DNA of 64,000 nucleotides from Pseudahrensia aquimaris (lineage in GTDB: Bacteria; Pseudomonadota; Alphaproteobacteria; Rhizobiales; Rhizobiaceae), in assembly GCF_042676045.1 (NCBI RefSeq), contig NZ_JBHTJV010000009.1, forward strand, positions 434,001-498,000, given 5' to 3'. Under the pieces are notes generated by a model. It did no database searches. It was given only the letters and a program-made list of their open reading frames with translations, and was not told where the DNA came from. The position numbers and the translations under genes are program-made. This document shows, piece after piece, positions 18,023-25,409 of the stretch (positions are counted from its first letter, which is position 1; each line of letters starts with the position of its first letter).

Positions 18023-18750
18023 GCACCTGCTCCCAAAACCGCTAGCGCCTCTGTCGGGTTAATGCGGCCATCGTAAAGCGCACGGCCCGAGATGGCACCT
18101 TCAAGCACCTGCGCATCGGGCCGCATCATGCGCATTATATCGTCCATGCCGGCAAGGCCACCGGATGCGATGACGGGGATTTGTGTTGCGCGGGCGAGGT
18201 CCAGCGTGCTGTCCCAATTGATGCCGGCCAACACGCCGTCGCGGTCAATGTCGGTGTAGATGATCGCGCTCACGCCAGCGTCTTCGAAGCGGGCAGCCAT
18301 GTCCTTGACGGTCAGTTCCGATGTTTCCGCCCAGCCTTCCACCGCTACCTTGCCGCCCTTGGCGTCGATGCCGACGGCGACTTGGCCCGGAAATTTAGCA
18401 CAAGCCTCGCGCACCAAAGCAGGGTCGCGCACTGCTATCGTGCCGAGGATGACGCGGGCAATGCCCTTGTCCAGCCAATAGGCGATGTGGTCGAGCGTGC
18501 GGATGCCGCCGCCCAGTTGCACGGGGTTGGTCGTGTTCGCCAATATCGCTTCCACCGCTGTGCCATTCACAGCCTCGCCCGCGAACGCCCCGTCCAGATC
18601 GACAACATGCAGCCAGCGAAAACCTTGGTCTTCGAAAGCTCGTGCCTGCGCGCCTGGGTCTTCGTTGTAGACGGTTGCCTGATTCATATCGCCCAGCTTC
18701 AGCCGAACGCATTGGCTGCCCTTCAGATCAATTGCGGGAAACAGGATCAT
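18019..18750 (-). CDS. hisA: HisA, phosphoribosylformimino-AICAR ribotide isomerase
   Basis: A 243-residue half-barrel-duplicated enzyme homologous to HisF. The catalytic Asp8 lies in MILFPAIDLKG and the second Asp in IIYTDIDRDG. LGGGIRTLD and ASGGLAG bind phosphate. I chose the ATG at 18750 because it overlaps the hisH stop as ATGA and gives the family N terminus; an in-frame ATG at 18762 would add four residues. It isomerises ProFAR to PRFAR, the substrate of HisF-HisH. Confidence 0.97.
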   Translation of the reverse strand: MILFPAIDLKGSQCVRLKLGDMNQATVYNEDPGAQARAFEDQGFRWLHVVDLDGAFAGEAVNGTAVEAILANTTNPVQLGGGIRTLDHIAYWLDKGIARVILGTIAVRDPALVREACAKFPGQVAVGIDAKGGKVAVEGWAETSELTVKDMAARFEDAGVSAIIYTDIDRDGVLAGINWDSTLDLARATQIPVIASGGLAGMDDIMRMMRPDAQVLEGAISGRALYDGRINPTEALAVLGAGA

Positions 18751-19406
18751 GCGGGCGTCCATTTCAAAAAATTCGTGATCAGCGCAAGGCCCAACGTCTG
18801 GCTCTTCTCTGGGTGGAACTGCGTGCCCACCATGTTGTCTTTTGCAACGATGGCCGTCACGGCCTGTCCGTAATGGGCGGTCGCCAGCAAGGCGGCTTCA
18901 TCGCGCAGAGCCATGTGGTAGGAATGAACGAAATACGCATGTAAGCCATCTGCGCCCAGCGCGATGCCGTCCAGCAACGGGTGTGGACGCACAGGCTCCA
19001 GAGTGTTCCAGCCGATCTGAGGAATTTTCAGCGCTGCATCGTTCGGCTCCATCAGCACGACGTCACCGTCGATCCAGCCCAGCCCATCGGTGGTGACCTT
19101 TTCCAGCCCGCGGACGCTCATCAATTGCATCCCCACGCAAATGCCGAGAAACGGCGTGTCGCCATCGCGCACTTTCTCATGCAGTACGTCTACCATTCCC
19201 GGCACGGCATCCAGCCCCGCGCGGCAATCGGCATAGGCACCGACGCCCGGTAGCACGATCCTGTCAGCAGCACGCACGGTTTCCGCTTCGCTGGTGAGAA
19301 TGATTGCAGTATCAAGCCCAGCCTCACGTGCGGCGCGCTCAAACGCTTTCGTGGCCGAGCGTAAATTGCCGGAGCCGTAGTCGATGATAGCGACGCGTTC
19401 GGTCAT
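18747..19406 (-). CDS. hisH: Imidazole glycerol phosphate synthase glutaminase subunit HisH
   Basis: A 219-residue class I glutamine amidotransferase. The nucleophile Cys90 is in FLGICVGMQLM, and the His-Glu pair is in GTQFHPEKSQ near residue 200. The N terminus VAIIDYGSGNLRS is typical. It hydrolyses glutamine and passes ammonia through the HisF barrel. Four-base overlaps join it to the DUF2628 gene upstream and to hisA downstream. Confidence 0.97.
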   Translation of the reverse strand: MTERVAIIDYGSGNLRSATKAFERAAREAGLDTAIILTSEAETVRAADRIVLPGVGAYADCRAGLDAVPGMVDVLHEKVRDGDTPFLGICVGMQLMSVRGLEKVTTDGLGWIDGDVVLMEPNDAALKIPQIGWNTLEPVRPHPLLDGIALGADGLHAYFVHSYHMALRDEAALLATAHYGQAVTAIVAKDNMVGTQFHPEKSQTLGLALITNFLKWTPA

Positions 19407-19849
19407 GGGGTCGGATCCGCCGCTGGCATACCGATCTGTGGCAGCCGCGCCACGGCGTCGCGCCGCGCCTGCATTTGCTTTGCCACGAAACGCGCGAAGG
19501 CCGTCTGCTTGTCCTTGGCCTCAACCACATCCACCAACTCATAGCCCTTGCGACGCAGTTTCGCGCGGCGCAGATCGTGACCTTCCAGCCAGAGGTATAG
19601 CCCTGGCAGGCCCGAAAGTGCGAGGCCAGCGGCGGCGTAGGGCGTTGCCAGCAAGCCGCCAATCAGCATCATGGCGAAAAGGTAAAAGCCGAGTTCCAGC
19701 CAGAGCTTATGCCAGACCAACCACGGCAGCGGAAAGACGATGGCCCAGAACGAAAGGCTGTCGGGCAAGACTTCCACCGCGTCGAAGCCATCTTCCCGCT
19801 CAGGCGCAATCTGTGTTCCGATTGGTTTGTGAAATGTGTAGATGCGCAT
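19403..19849 (-). CDS. DUF2628 membrane protein within the his cluster
   Basis: A 148-residue protein of the DUF2628 type. After a short soluble start (MRIYTFHKP) comes a hydrophobic stretch around residues 33-80 that can form two membrane helices. A basic cytoplasmic tail (RRAKLRRKGY) and a helical end follow. The function is unknown. It overlaps hisH by four bases and sits four bases after hisB, so it is co-transcribed with histidine genes. I recall the same placement from other Rhizobiales, which suggests constraint, although no known histidine step is missing that it could perform. Confidence 0.85.
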   Translation of the reverse strand: MRIYTFHKPIGTQIAPEREDGFDAVEVLPDSLSFWAIVFPLPWLVWHKLWLELGFYLFAMMLIGGLLATPYAAAGLALSGLPGLYLWLEGHDLRRAKLRRKGYELVDVVEAKDKQTAFARFVAKQMQARRDAVARLPQIGMPAADPTP

Positions 19850-19853
19850 GGCT

Positions 19854-20450
19854 TTAGCCGCTTAACGTGCCTTTTGTGGAAGGCACCGCATCGCCCGTGC
19901 GCGGGTCGCTTTCGCAAGCGGCACGAAGTGCGCGGGCGACAGCCTTGAAGCACGTCTCAGCAATGTGGTGGGCGTTTTCGCCATAGTGATTTTTCACGTG
20001 CAGCGTAATGCGCGCACCTTGTGCAAAGGCCTGGAAGAACTCGCGCACCAATTCAGTGTCGAACGTGCCAATTTTCTCACGCGGAAAATCCACATGCCAC
20101 ACGAGAAACGGGCGTCCGGAAACGTCGATGGACGCGCTCGTCTTCGCTTCGTCCATCGGCAGGTCTTGGCTTGCATAGCGGCGGATACCGCGTCGCTCGC
20201 CCAGCGCCTCGTTCAAAGCCTGCCCCAGCGCCCAGCCGCAATCTTCGACCGTATGATGATCGTCAATATGCAGATCGCCCTTGGCTTTCACCTTCATGTC
20301 GATCAGCGAGTGCTTGGAGAGTTGCTCCAGCATGTGATCAAAAAAGCCAACGCCAGTGTGGATATCGAACGTCCCGGTGCCGTCGATGGAAATTTCCACC
20401 GCAATATCGGTTTCGTTTGTGGTGCGGGTAATGCTGGCCGTGCGTTGCAT
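19854..20450 (-). CDS. hisB: Imidazoleglycerol-phosphate dehydratase HisB
   Basis: A 198-residue IGPD, the monofunctional form without the phosphatase domain of enterobacteria. Its manganese ligands are in DIHTGVGFFDHMLEQ, DDHHTVEDCG and the later YGENAHHIAE. It dehydrates imidazole glycerol phosphate. I use the ATG at 20450 (MQRTASI), the family start; the frame stays open another 141 bases upstream but without similarity. It is the first gene of the minus-strand his-coaA transcript, and a large inverted repeat lies directly before it. Confidence 0.96.
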   Translation of the reverse strand: MQRTASITRTTNETDIAVEISIDGTGTFDIHTGVGFFDHMLEQLSKHSLIDMKVKAKGDLHIDDHHTVEDCGWALGQALNEALGERRGIRRYASQDLPMDEAKTSASIDVSGRPFLVWHVDFPREKIGTFDTELVREFFQAFAQGARITLHVKNHYGENAHHIAETCFKAVARALRAACESDPRTGDAVPSTKGTLSG

Positions 20451-20461
20451 GTAATTTCTCT

Positions 20462-20534
20462 TTGGCAAGGGCTGCAAAGCGCCGGACTCTGGCCCGACGC
20501 GGGCTGTCATACAGGCGCTTGTCACCCTTGCCAA
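20462..20534 (-). promoter_or_regulatory. Three-stem inverted repeat in the hisB leader / hisB-hslV spacer
   Basis: A 73-base segment folds back on itself in three nested perfect stems. TTGGCAAGGG (20462-20471) pairs with CCCTTGCCAA (20525-20534). AAGCGCC (20477-20483) pairs with GGCGCTT (20514-20520). GCCCG (20492-20496) pairs with CGGGC (20500-20504). Its edge is 11 bases from the hisB start, so on the minus strand it would lie in the mRNA leader next to the ribosome site. No His-rich leader peptide accompanies it. It could be a regulatory hairpin, a repeated palindromic element, or a small RNA. Confidence 0.5.
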
Positions 20535-20664
20535 CAGGCTTGCTGATCGGGGTGTGCGCATCGGGCATTTGTAATCGAGAATTTGTGCCATACATATTGG
20601 CGCAACGAGGGTCGTCTTGCCTGACGAAAGGAAGACGGCCCGCCTTCACGTTTGGAGTTACAAA

Positions 20665-21267
20665 GTGAGCGAACAACGATCTTCTTTCGTGCCGGAAGTG
20701 CACGCAACCACCATCGTTATGGTCCGCAAGGGCGGCAAAGTGGTGATCGCCGGAGACGGCCAAGCCTCAATGGGCAACACCGTGATGAAGGGCAACGCCA
20801 AGAAAGTGCGCCGCCTTGGTAAAGACGGGCACGTCATTGCAGGCTTCGCTGGCGCAACCGCTGACGCTTTCACCCTGTTGGAGCGGCTGGAAGCCAAACT
20901 GGAACAATATCCGGGCCAATTGACCCGCGCTGCCGTTGAGCTTGCCAAGGATTGGCGCACAGACCGCTATCTGCGCCGTTTGGAAGCGATGATGCTGGTG
21001 GCCGACAAAGACGTCTCGCTTGTCATCACTGGCGTGGGCGACGTGTTTGAACCCGAACACAACGTTGCAGCGATTGGATCTGGCGGCAACTTCGCGCTCG
21101 CGGCGGCTCGCGCATTGTTTGATGAAAAACACGACGCGGAAAAAGTAGCCCGCAAGGCGATGGAAATTGCAGCTGATATCTGCGTTTTCACCAACGGCAA
21201 TCTGGTGGTGGAAACCATTGACGGTGCTGCTGAAGACGCGACCGACACCAAGAAGAAGAGCAAATAA
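20665..21267 (+). CDS. hslV: HslV, ATP-dependent protease peptidase subunit
   Basis: A 200-residue T1-family peptidase. The catalytic threonine is exposed by removing a propeptide before the TT pair at residues 15-16 in VHATTIVMVRK. GDGQAS and SGGNFALAAARAL are further family signatures. HslV forms a double hexamer with HslU and degrades misfolded or regulatory proteins. I chose the GTG at 20665, which has TTGGAG seven bases upstream. It leads the hslVU pair; no clear heat-shock promoter was recognised in the 214-base spacer shared with hisB. Confidence 0.96.
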   Translation: MSEQRSSFVPEVHATTIVMVRKGGKVVIAGDGQASMGNTVMKGNAKKVRRLGKDGHVIAGFAGATADAFTLLERLEAKLEQYPGQLTRAAVELAKDWRTDRYLRRLEAMMLVADKDVSLVITGVGDVFEPEHNVAAIGSGGNFALAAARALFDEKHDAEKVARKAMEIAADICVFTNGNLVVETIDGAAEDATDTKKKSK

Positions 21268-21272
21268 GCCCC

Positions 21273-22598
21273 ATGACAGATTTTTCCTTGAGCGCCTCTT
21301 TCTCCCCGCGCGAAATCGTCTCCGAACTTGATCGCTACATTATCGGCCAGAACGACGCCAAACGCGCCGTTGCTGTTGCTATGCGCAATCGCTGGCGGCG
21401 TCAGCAATTGGAATCGCCCATGCGCGAAGAGGTGATGCCGAAGAACATTTTGATGATCGGCCCCACGGGCGTCGGTAAAACCGAAATTTCACGGCGTTTG
21501 GCGAAACTCGCCGGTGCGCCCTTTATCAAGATCGAAGCGACCAAATTCACCGAGGTCGGTTATGTTGGCCGCGATGTGGAACAGATCATCCGTGATCTGG
21601 TGGAAACCGGCATTGCGTTGGTGCGTGAGCAGAAGCGCGAAAAAGTGAAGGCCAAGGCCCATATCGCAGCGGAAGAACGGGTGCTCGATGCGTTGGTGGG
21701 CGACACCGCCAGCCCTGCCACGCGGCAATCATTCCTGAAAAAGCTGCGCGAGGGCGATCTCGACGACAAGGAAATTGAGGTTGAGGTTTCCGACACGGGC
21801 TCCCCACTCGGTGGGATGGAAATCCCCGGCATGCCCGGTGGTGGCATGGGCATGATTGACCTGGGCGAGATGATGTCAAAGGCGATGGGCGGACGCACGA
21901 AAAAGCGCAAGACCACGGTCAAGGAAAGCTACGAACTGTTGATCGCGGAAGAGAGCGACAAGCTGCTCGATGATGAGCAGGTCGTAGCTGAGGCCATCGA
22001 GGCGGTGGAGAATAACGGCATCGTGTTTTTGGATGAGATCGACAAAATCGCGGTGAGCGAAAACGTTCGCGGCGGGTCCGTCTCCCGCGAAGGCGTGCAA
22101 CGCGACTTGCTGCCGCTGGTTGAGGGCACGACCGTTGCCACGAAATATGGGCAGGTGAAAACCGACCACATTCTGTTCATAGCTTCTGGCGCCTTCCATG
22201 TTGCTAAACCATCGGACCTGCTGCCTGAACTTCAGGGTCGTTTGCCAATTCGTGTGGAATTGCGGGCGCTGGAGAAAGACGACTTCGTGCGGATTTTGAC
22301 CGAAACCGAAGCCAGCCTCATCAAGCAATATGTTGCGCTGATGGGCACGGAAGAACTGACGATCAATTTCACCGACGACGCGATTGAGGCCTTGGCCGAT
22401 ATCGCTGTGGAGTTGAATTCGTCAGTCGAGAACATCGGTGCGCGGCGGCTGCAGACGGTGATGGAGCGTGTGCTGGATGAAATTTCGTTCGACGCACCGG
22501 ATAAGTCCGGCGAGAAGATCGAGATTGATGCAGCCTATGTGCGCAAGAATGTGGGCGAGATGGCCAAGGATACCGACCTGTCGCGTTACATCCTTTAA
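21273..22598 (+). CDS. hslU: HslU, ATP-dependent protease ATPase subunit
   Basis: A 441-residue AAA+ unfoldase. Walker A is GPTGVGKT (residues 63-70) and Walker B is IVFLDEIDKI near residue 254. The family-specific inserted I-domain lies between them, with a Gly/Met-rich loop around residues 170-200. GYVGRDVE supplies the pore loop, and the C terminus DLSRYIL docks into HslV. It starts five bases after hslV. Its TAA shares the tetranucleotide TTAA (22595-22598) with the stop of the convergent oxidoreductase gene. Confidence 0.97.
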   Translation: MTDFSLSASFSPREIVSELDRYIIGQNDAKRAVAVAMRNRWRRQQLESPMREEVMPKNILMIGPTGVGKTEISRRLAKLAGAPFIKIEATKFTEVGYVGRDVEQIIRDLVETGIALVREQKREKVKAKAHIAAEERVLDALVGDTASPATRQSFLKKLREGDLDDKEIEVEVSDTGSPLGGMEIPGMPGGGMGMIDLGEMMSKAMGGRTKKRKTTVKESYELLIAEESDKLLDDEQVVAEAIEAVENNGIVFLDEIDKIAVSENVRGGSVSREGVQRDLLPLVEGTTVATKYGQVKTDHILFIASGAFHVAKPSDLLPELQGRLPIRVELRALEKDDFVRILTETEASLIKQYVALMGTEELTINFTDDAIEALADIAVELNSSVENIGARRLQTVMERVLDEISFDAPDKSGEKIEIDAAYVRKNVGEMAKDTDLSRYIL

Positions 22599-23695
22599 GT
22601 CATCAATTCCTGCACATGGTCTGCTATGGCGAGGCAGGAACTGAGTCCTGGTGATTCAATTCCTGCCAAAACCGTCAGACCTGCTAGATTGTGATGGTCC
22701 TGCGTAAAGAAAGCGAAATCGGCACTCGGGTCGGGCTGGCCCACAAGTTTGGGGCGGATGCCGGAATAGTCCGGTTCAAGTGATCCATCCGCCAATGCAG
22801 GCCAATATTTGCGCACCTCGCCATAGAACTTGTCAGCCCGTCGGGGGTTTACCTCGTAGTCGAGCGCATCCACCCATTCCACATCCGGCCCGAAGCGCGC
22901 TTGTCCGGCAAGATCAATTGTCACATGAACTCCCAAGCCGCCCGGCTCGGGAACGGGATAAATCAAGCGGCTGAAGGGCGAAGCGCCGTTGAGGCGGAAG
23001 TAATTGCCTTTCGCAAAGAGCTTCTGTTTCGGCATCAAAGCGCCCAAGCCGCTTTTGTGCAGCAGGTCTGCCACGTGCAGTCCAGCCGAAACGACGACCT
23101 CATCGCAGGTTACAACAGTCCGATCGGCATCGCCGCAGACAAGCGAAAAGCCACCGCCATCCAGCGGGTCGATGCGCTCGACCGGCGTGTTGAACGCGAT
23201 TTGGCATCCGTGGTCCTGTGCTTCGCCCTGCAGCGCAAGCATCAGGCCATGGCTGTCGATGATGCCGGTGGAAGGGGAGTGCAAAGCCGCCACGCAAGAA
23301 AGCTGCGCTTCCATTGTTTGCGCTTCGTCCGGTCCAATCAGGCGCAGATCATCAACACCGTTCGCGGCGGCCCGGCGCGCGATGTCTTTCAATTCCTCAG
23401 TCTGATTTTCGTTCGTTCCCACAATCAGTTTGCCGCAATTGCGGTGAGCGACGTGACGGGTGGCGCAATAATCATACAGCTTGTGCTTGCCATCGACACA
23501 CAGACGCGCCTTTAGGCTGCCCTGCGGGTAATAGATTCCCGCATGGATAACCTCGCTGTTTCGTGCGCTCGTTTCGCTGCCTATCGTGCCGTGCTGTTCG
23601 ACCACCAAAACATCGCGTCCGCCGGTGGCAAGCGCCCGCGCAGTGGCCAGCCCCACCACGCCGGCCCCTATGATGACGGTTCGAAAATCACTCAT
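22595..23695 (-). CDS. FAD-dependent oxidoreductase, L-2-hydroxyglutarate oxidase (LhgO)-like
   Basis: A 366-residue DAO-fold flavoprotein. FAD is bound at TVIIGAGVVGLATA (residues 6-19). SARNSEVIHAGIYYP is strongly typical of the L-2-hydroxyglutarate dehydrogenase/oxidase group, and the end shows GIESPGLSSCLAIA. Members oxidise L-2-hydroxyglutarate to 2-oxoglutarate as metabolite repair. The start at 23695 gives the family N terminus; an upstream in-frame ATG at 23716 is less likely. It is divergent from the oxoamine-synthase-like gene with 180 bases between them. Substrate is assigned by similarity only. Confidence 0.85.
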   Translation of the reverse strand: MSDFRTVIIGAGVVGLATARALATGGRDVLVVEQHGTIGSETSARNSEVIHAGIYYPQGSLKARLCVDGKHKLYDYCATRHVAHRNCGKLIVGTNENQTEELKDIARRAAANGVDDLRLIGPDEAQTMEAQLSCVAALHSPSTGIIDSHGLMLALQGEAQDHGCQIAFNTPVERIDPLDGGGFSLVCGDADRTVVTCDEVVVSAGLHVADLLHKSGLGALMPKQKLFAKGNYFRLNGASPFSRLIYPVPEPGGLGVHVTIDLAGQARFGPDVEWVDALDYEVNPRRADKFYGEVRKYWPALADGSLEPDYSGIRPKLVGQPDPSADFAFFTQDHHNLAGLTVLAGIESPGLSSCLAIADHVQELMT

Positions 23696-23875
23696 TGCGT
23701 AGTCAGATTGCCTCAAACGGCAGCTGTATGTTGAACAATGTCTAAAACACAGGCGGTTTTCAGCAAAGTATTAACCTCAGCTGTAACGCTTTGGCCGCAG
23801 AAGGCTGTGATTCACCAATGGTTAAAGGCCGCGTGGTGGATTGCCCTCACCTAATTACAGGGTGGGACCATAACA

Positions 23876-25225
23876 ATGAAAAAGACTACAGAAACAAACG
23901 TTCCCCAGGCAGCACTTGAAGGCAGCATGCGGGACTTTCGCGTAATCAGCGGTGACAATCTTGTCGAGCGTTGTGATCAATTCTTCAACTGGCAGGACAC
24001 GCGCCGTCAAAGCGGCACATGGCCGTTTTCACGCGCAACCGAACAAGGCCCGGCTGCAAGCTGTGCTGTTCGTGACGATACCGGCGTTTTGGCGGAAGGC
24101 GTCAACTTCGCCTCGCAAGACTATCTGAGCCTGTCGTCGCATCCAGCTGTACACGAAGCCGCTCAGGCCGCTATCCGCGACTTCGGCGTTCATTCGGCAG
24201 GCTCGCCTGCTCTGGTGGGCAACATCTCAACTTCGATCATGCTAGAGCGTCGCATTGCGGACTTCCTGCAAATGGAAGAAGCGATCCTTTTCCCAACGGG
24301 CTGGGCCGCCGGCTTCGGCGTGATTAAAGGCTTGGTGCGCTCGTCCGACTATATCGTTATGGACGCACTCTCTCACGCATGCCTGCAAACAGGCGCGCAG
24401 GCTTCGACGCGCAATGTGCTGCTCTATCGCCACAACAACCTTGAACATTGCCGCGAGCGTCTCGCTTCGATCCGCGCCAAGGACACTGAAAACGCCATCA
24501 TGTTAGTGACGGAAGGTCTGTTCTCGATGGACAGCGACACGCCGGACATCGAGGGTCTTCAAGAATTGGCCAACGAATACAACGCGACGTTGATGGTTGA
24601 TGTTGCGCATGACTTCGGCAATCTCGGTGAAGACGGCTCCGGTCACATTGGCATCCAGAACATGCTGGGCAAAGTCGATCTCGTGATGGGCTCGTTCTCC
24701 AAGACGTTCGGTTCTAACGGTGGTTTCGTTGCTACCAACAGCCGCGCCTTGAAAGAATATTTGCGCTTCTATTCGCCTTCCTGCACGTTCTCCAACGCCA
24801 TGTCGCCGATACAAATCGCGACCGTTTCCAAGGCGCTGGACATTATCCAGACGCAAGAAGGCAAGCAGCTGCGCGAAAAACTGATGATGAACGTCCTCAG
24901 CTTGCGCGAGAAAATCCGTGAGCGCGGAATGGATGTCTATGGCGACCCGTCTGCCATCGTTGCCGTCAAAACCGGTGATGAAGGCTTGGCCCGCATGACA
25001 GCCCGTCTTCTGCCGCAGGTTGGCCTGTTGGCAAACCTGGTTGAATTCCCGGCCGTGCAAAAAGGTCAGGCTCGTTTCCGTCTGCAGGTTATGGCCAACC
25101 ATTCCGAGCAGGAAATCGAAGCCGCAGCATCGCGTATTGATTACGCGATGAACATGGCGGGCCATCAGCTCGAATTGGTCAACAAAGGCGAGGCGGCCGA
25201 AACGCCGGTTGCTTTGGCCAGCTAA
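23876..25225 (+). CDS. Alpha-oxoamine synthase-like PLP enzyme, possible signal synthase (CqsA/LqsA-like context)
   Basis: A 449-residue fold-type I PLP enzyme of the alpha-oxoamine synthase group (KBL, AONS, serine palmitoyltransferase, CqsA/LqsA). The FASQDYLSLSSHP start of the catalytic core lies at residues 78-90, with a stacking His167 and Asp242 plus His245 (VDVAHD, where most relatives have DEAH). The Schiff-base Lys276 is in GSFSKTFGSNGG, and the acyl-site Arg region is RFRLQV near 400. About 50 extra N-terminal residues precede the core. Such enzymes condense an amino acid with an acyl-CoA or acyl-ACP. Two signalling genes follow on the same strand, which suggests that it makes a small signal rather than biotin or a sphingoid base. 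The role is inferred. Confidence 0.75.
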   Translation: MKKTTETNVPQAALEGSMRDFRVISGDNLVERCDQFFNWQDTRRQSGTWPFSRATEQGPAASCAVRDDTGVLAEGVNFASQDYLSLSSHPAVHEAAQAAIRDFGVHSAGSPALVGNISTSIMLERRIADFLQMEEAILFPTGWAAGFGVIKGLVRSSDYIVMDALSHACLQTGAQASTRNVLLYRHNNLEHCRERLASIRAKDTENAIMLVTEGLFSMDSDTPDIEGLQELANEYNATLMVDVAHDFGNLGEDGSGHIGIQNMLGKVDLVMGSFSKTFGSNGGFVATNSRALKEYLRFYSPSCTFSNAMSPIQIATVSKALDIIQTQEGKQLREKLMMNVLSLREKIRERGMDVYGDPSAIVAVKTGDEGLARMTARLLPQVGLLANLVEFPAVQKGQARFRLQVMANHSEQEIEAAASRIDYAMNMAGHQLELVNKGEAAETPVALAS

Positions 25226-25255
25226 TTCAAGCCCCGTGGCTTGAACAAGAAATGC

Positions 25256-25285
25256 GCCATGCCGGCACTATGGTTCCGGCATGGC
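25256..25285 (+). terminator. Hairpin after the oxoamine synthase gene, possible terminator or attenuator
   Basis: A ten-base perfect stem (GCCATGCCGG / CCGGCATGGC) with a ten-base loop is followed four bases later by ATTTTT. A smaller perfect hairpin (TTCAAGCC, four bases, GGCTTGAA at 25226-25245) precedes it directly at the stop codon. Together they could end or attenuate transcription between the enzyme gene and the kinase gene. The T run is short and offset, so termination may be partial. Confidence 0.55.
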
Positions 25286-25409
25286 AGCCAATTTTTCGAA
25301 AGCGGCCTGCCGTTGGGGAAGGCGGCGTTTGGAGAAATGATTTGAATTTAAACCGAAATCTAACGAATTCGGATCACGATGGCCCAGCAAAATGGGTGGT
25401 GGGGACACG

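Noticed and set aside
20451..20664. Histidine attenuator with a leader peptide, or a heat-shock sigma-32 promoter for hslV
   Set aside because: No His-rich short frame precedes hisB on the minus strand, and no convincing CTTG/CCCAT-type pair was found for hslV. Only the palindrome is reported.
23771..23786. Possible CtrA site (TTAA-N7-TTAA) before the synthase gene
   Set aside because: Only the first half-site is exact; the second is TGTA at the correct distance or TAAC shifted by two. The match is too weak to call.
23876..25225. Naming the PLP enzyme as 8-amino-7-oxononanoate synthase, KBL or serine palmitoyltransferase
   Set aside because: No biotin, threonine-degradation or sphingolipid genes are nearby, the protein is longer than AONS/KBL, and the adjacent signalling genes favour another role. 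These remain alternatives.
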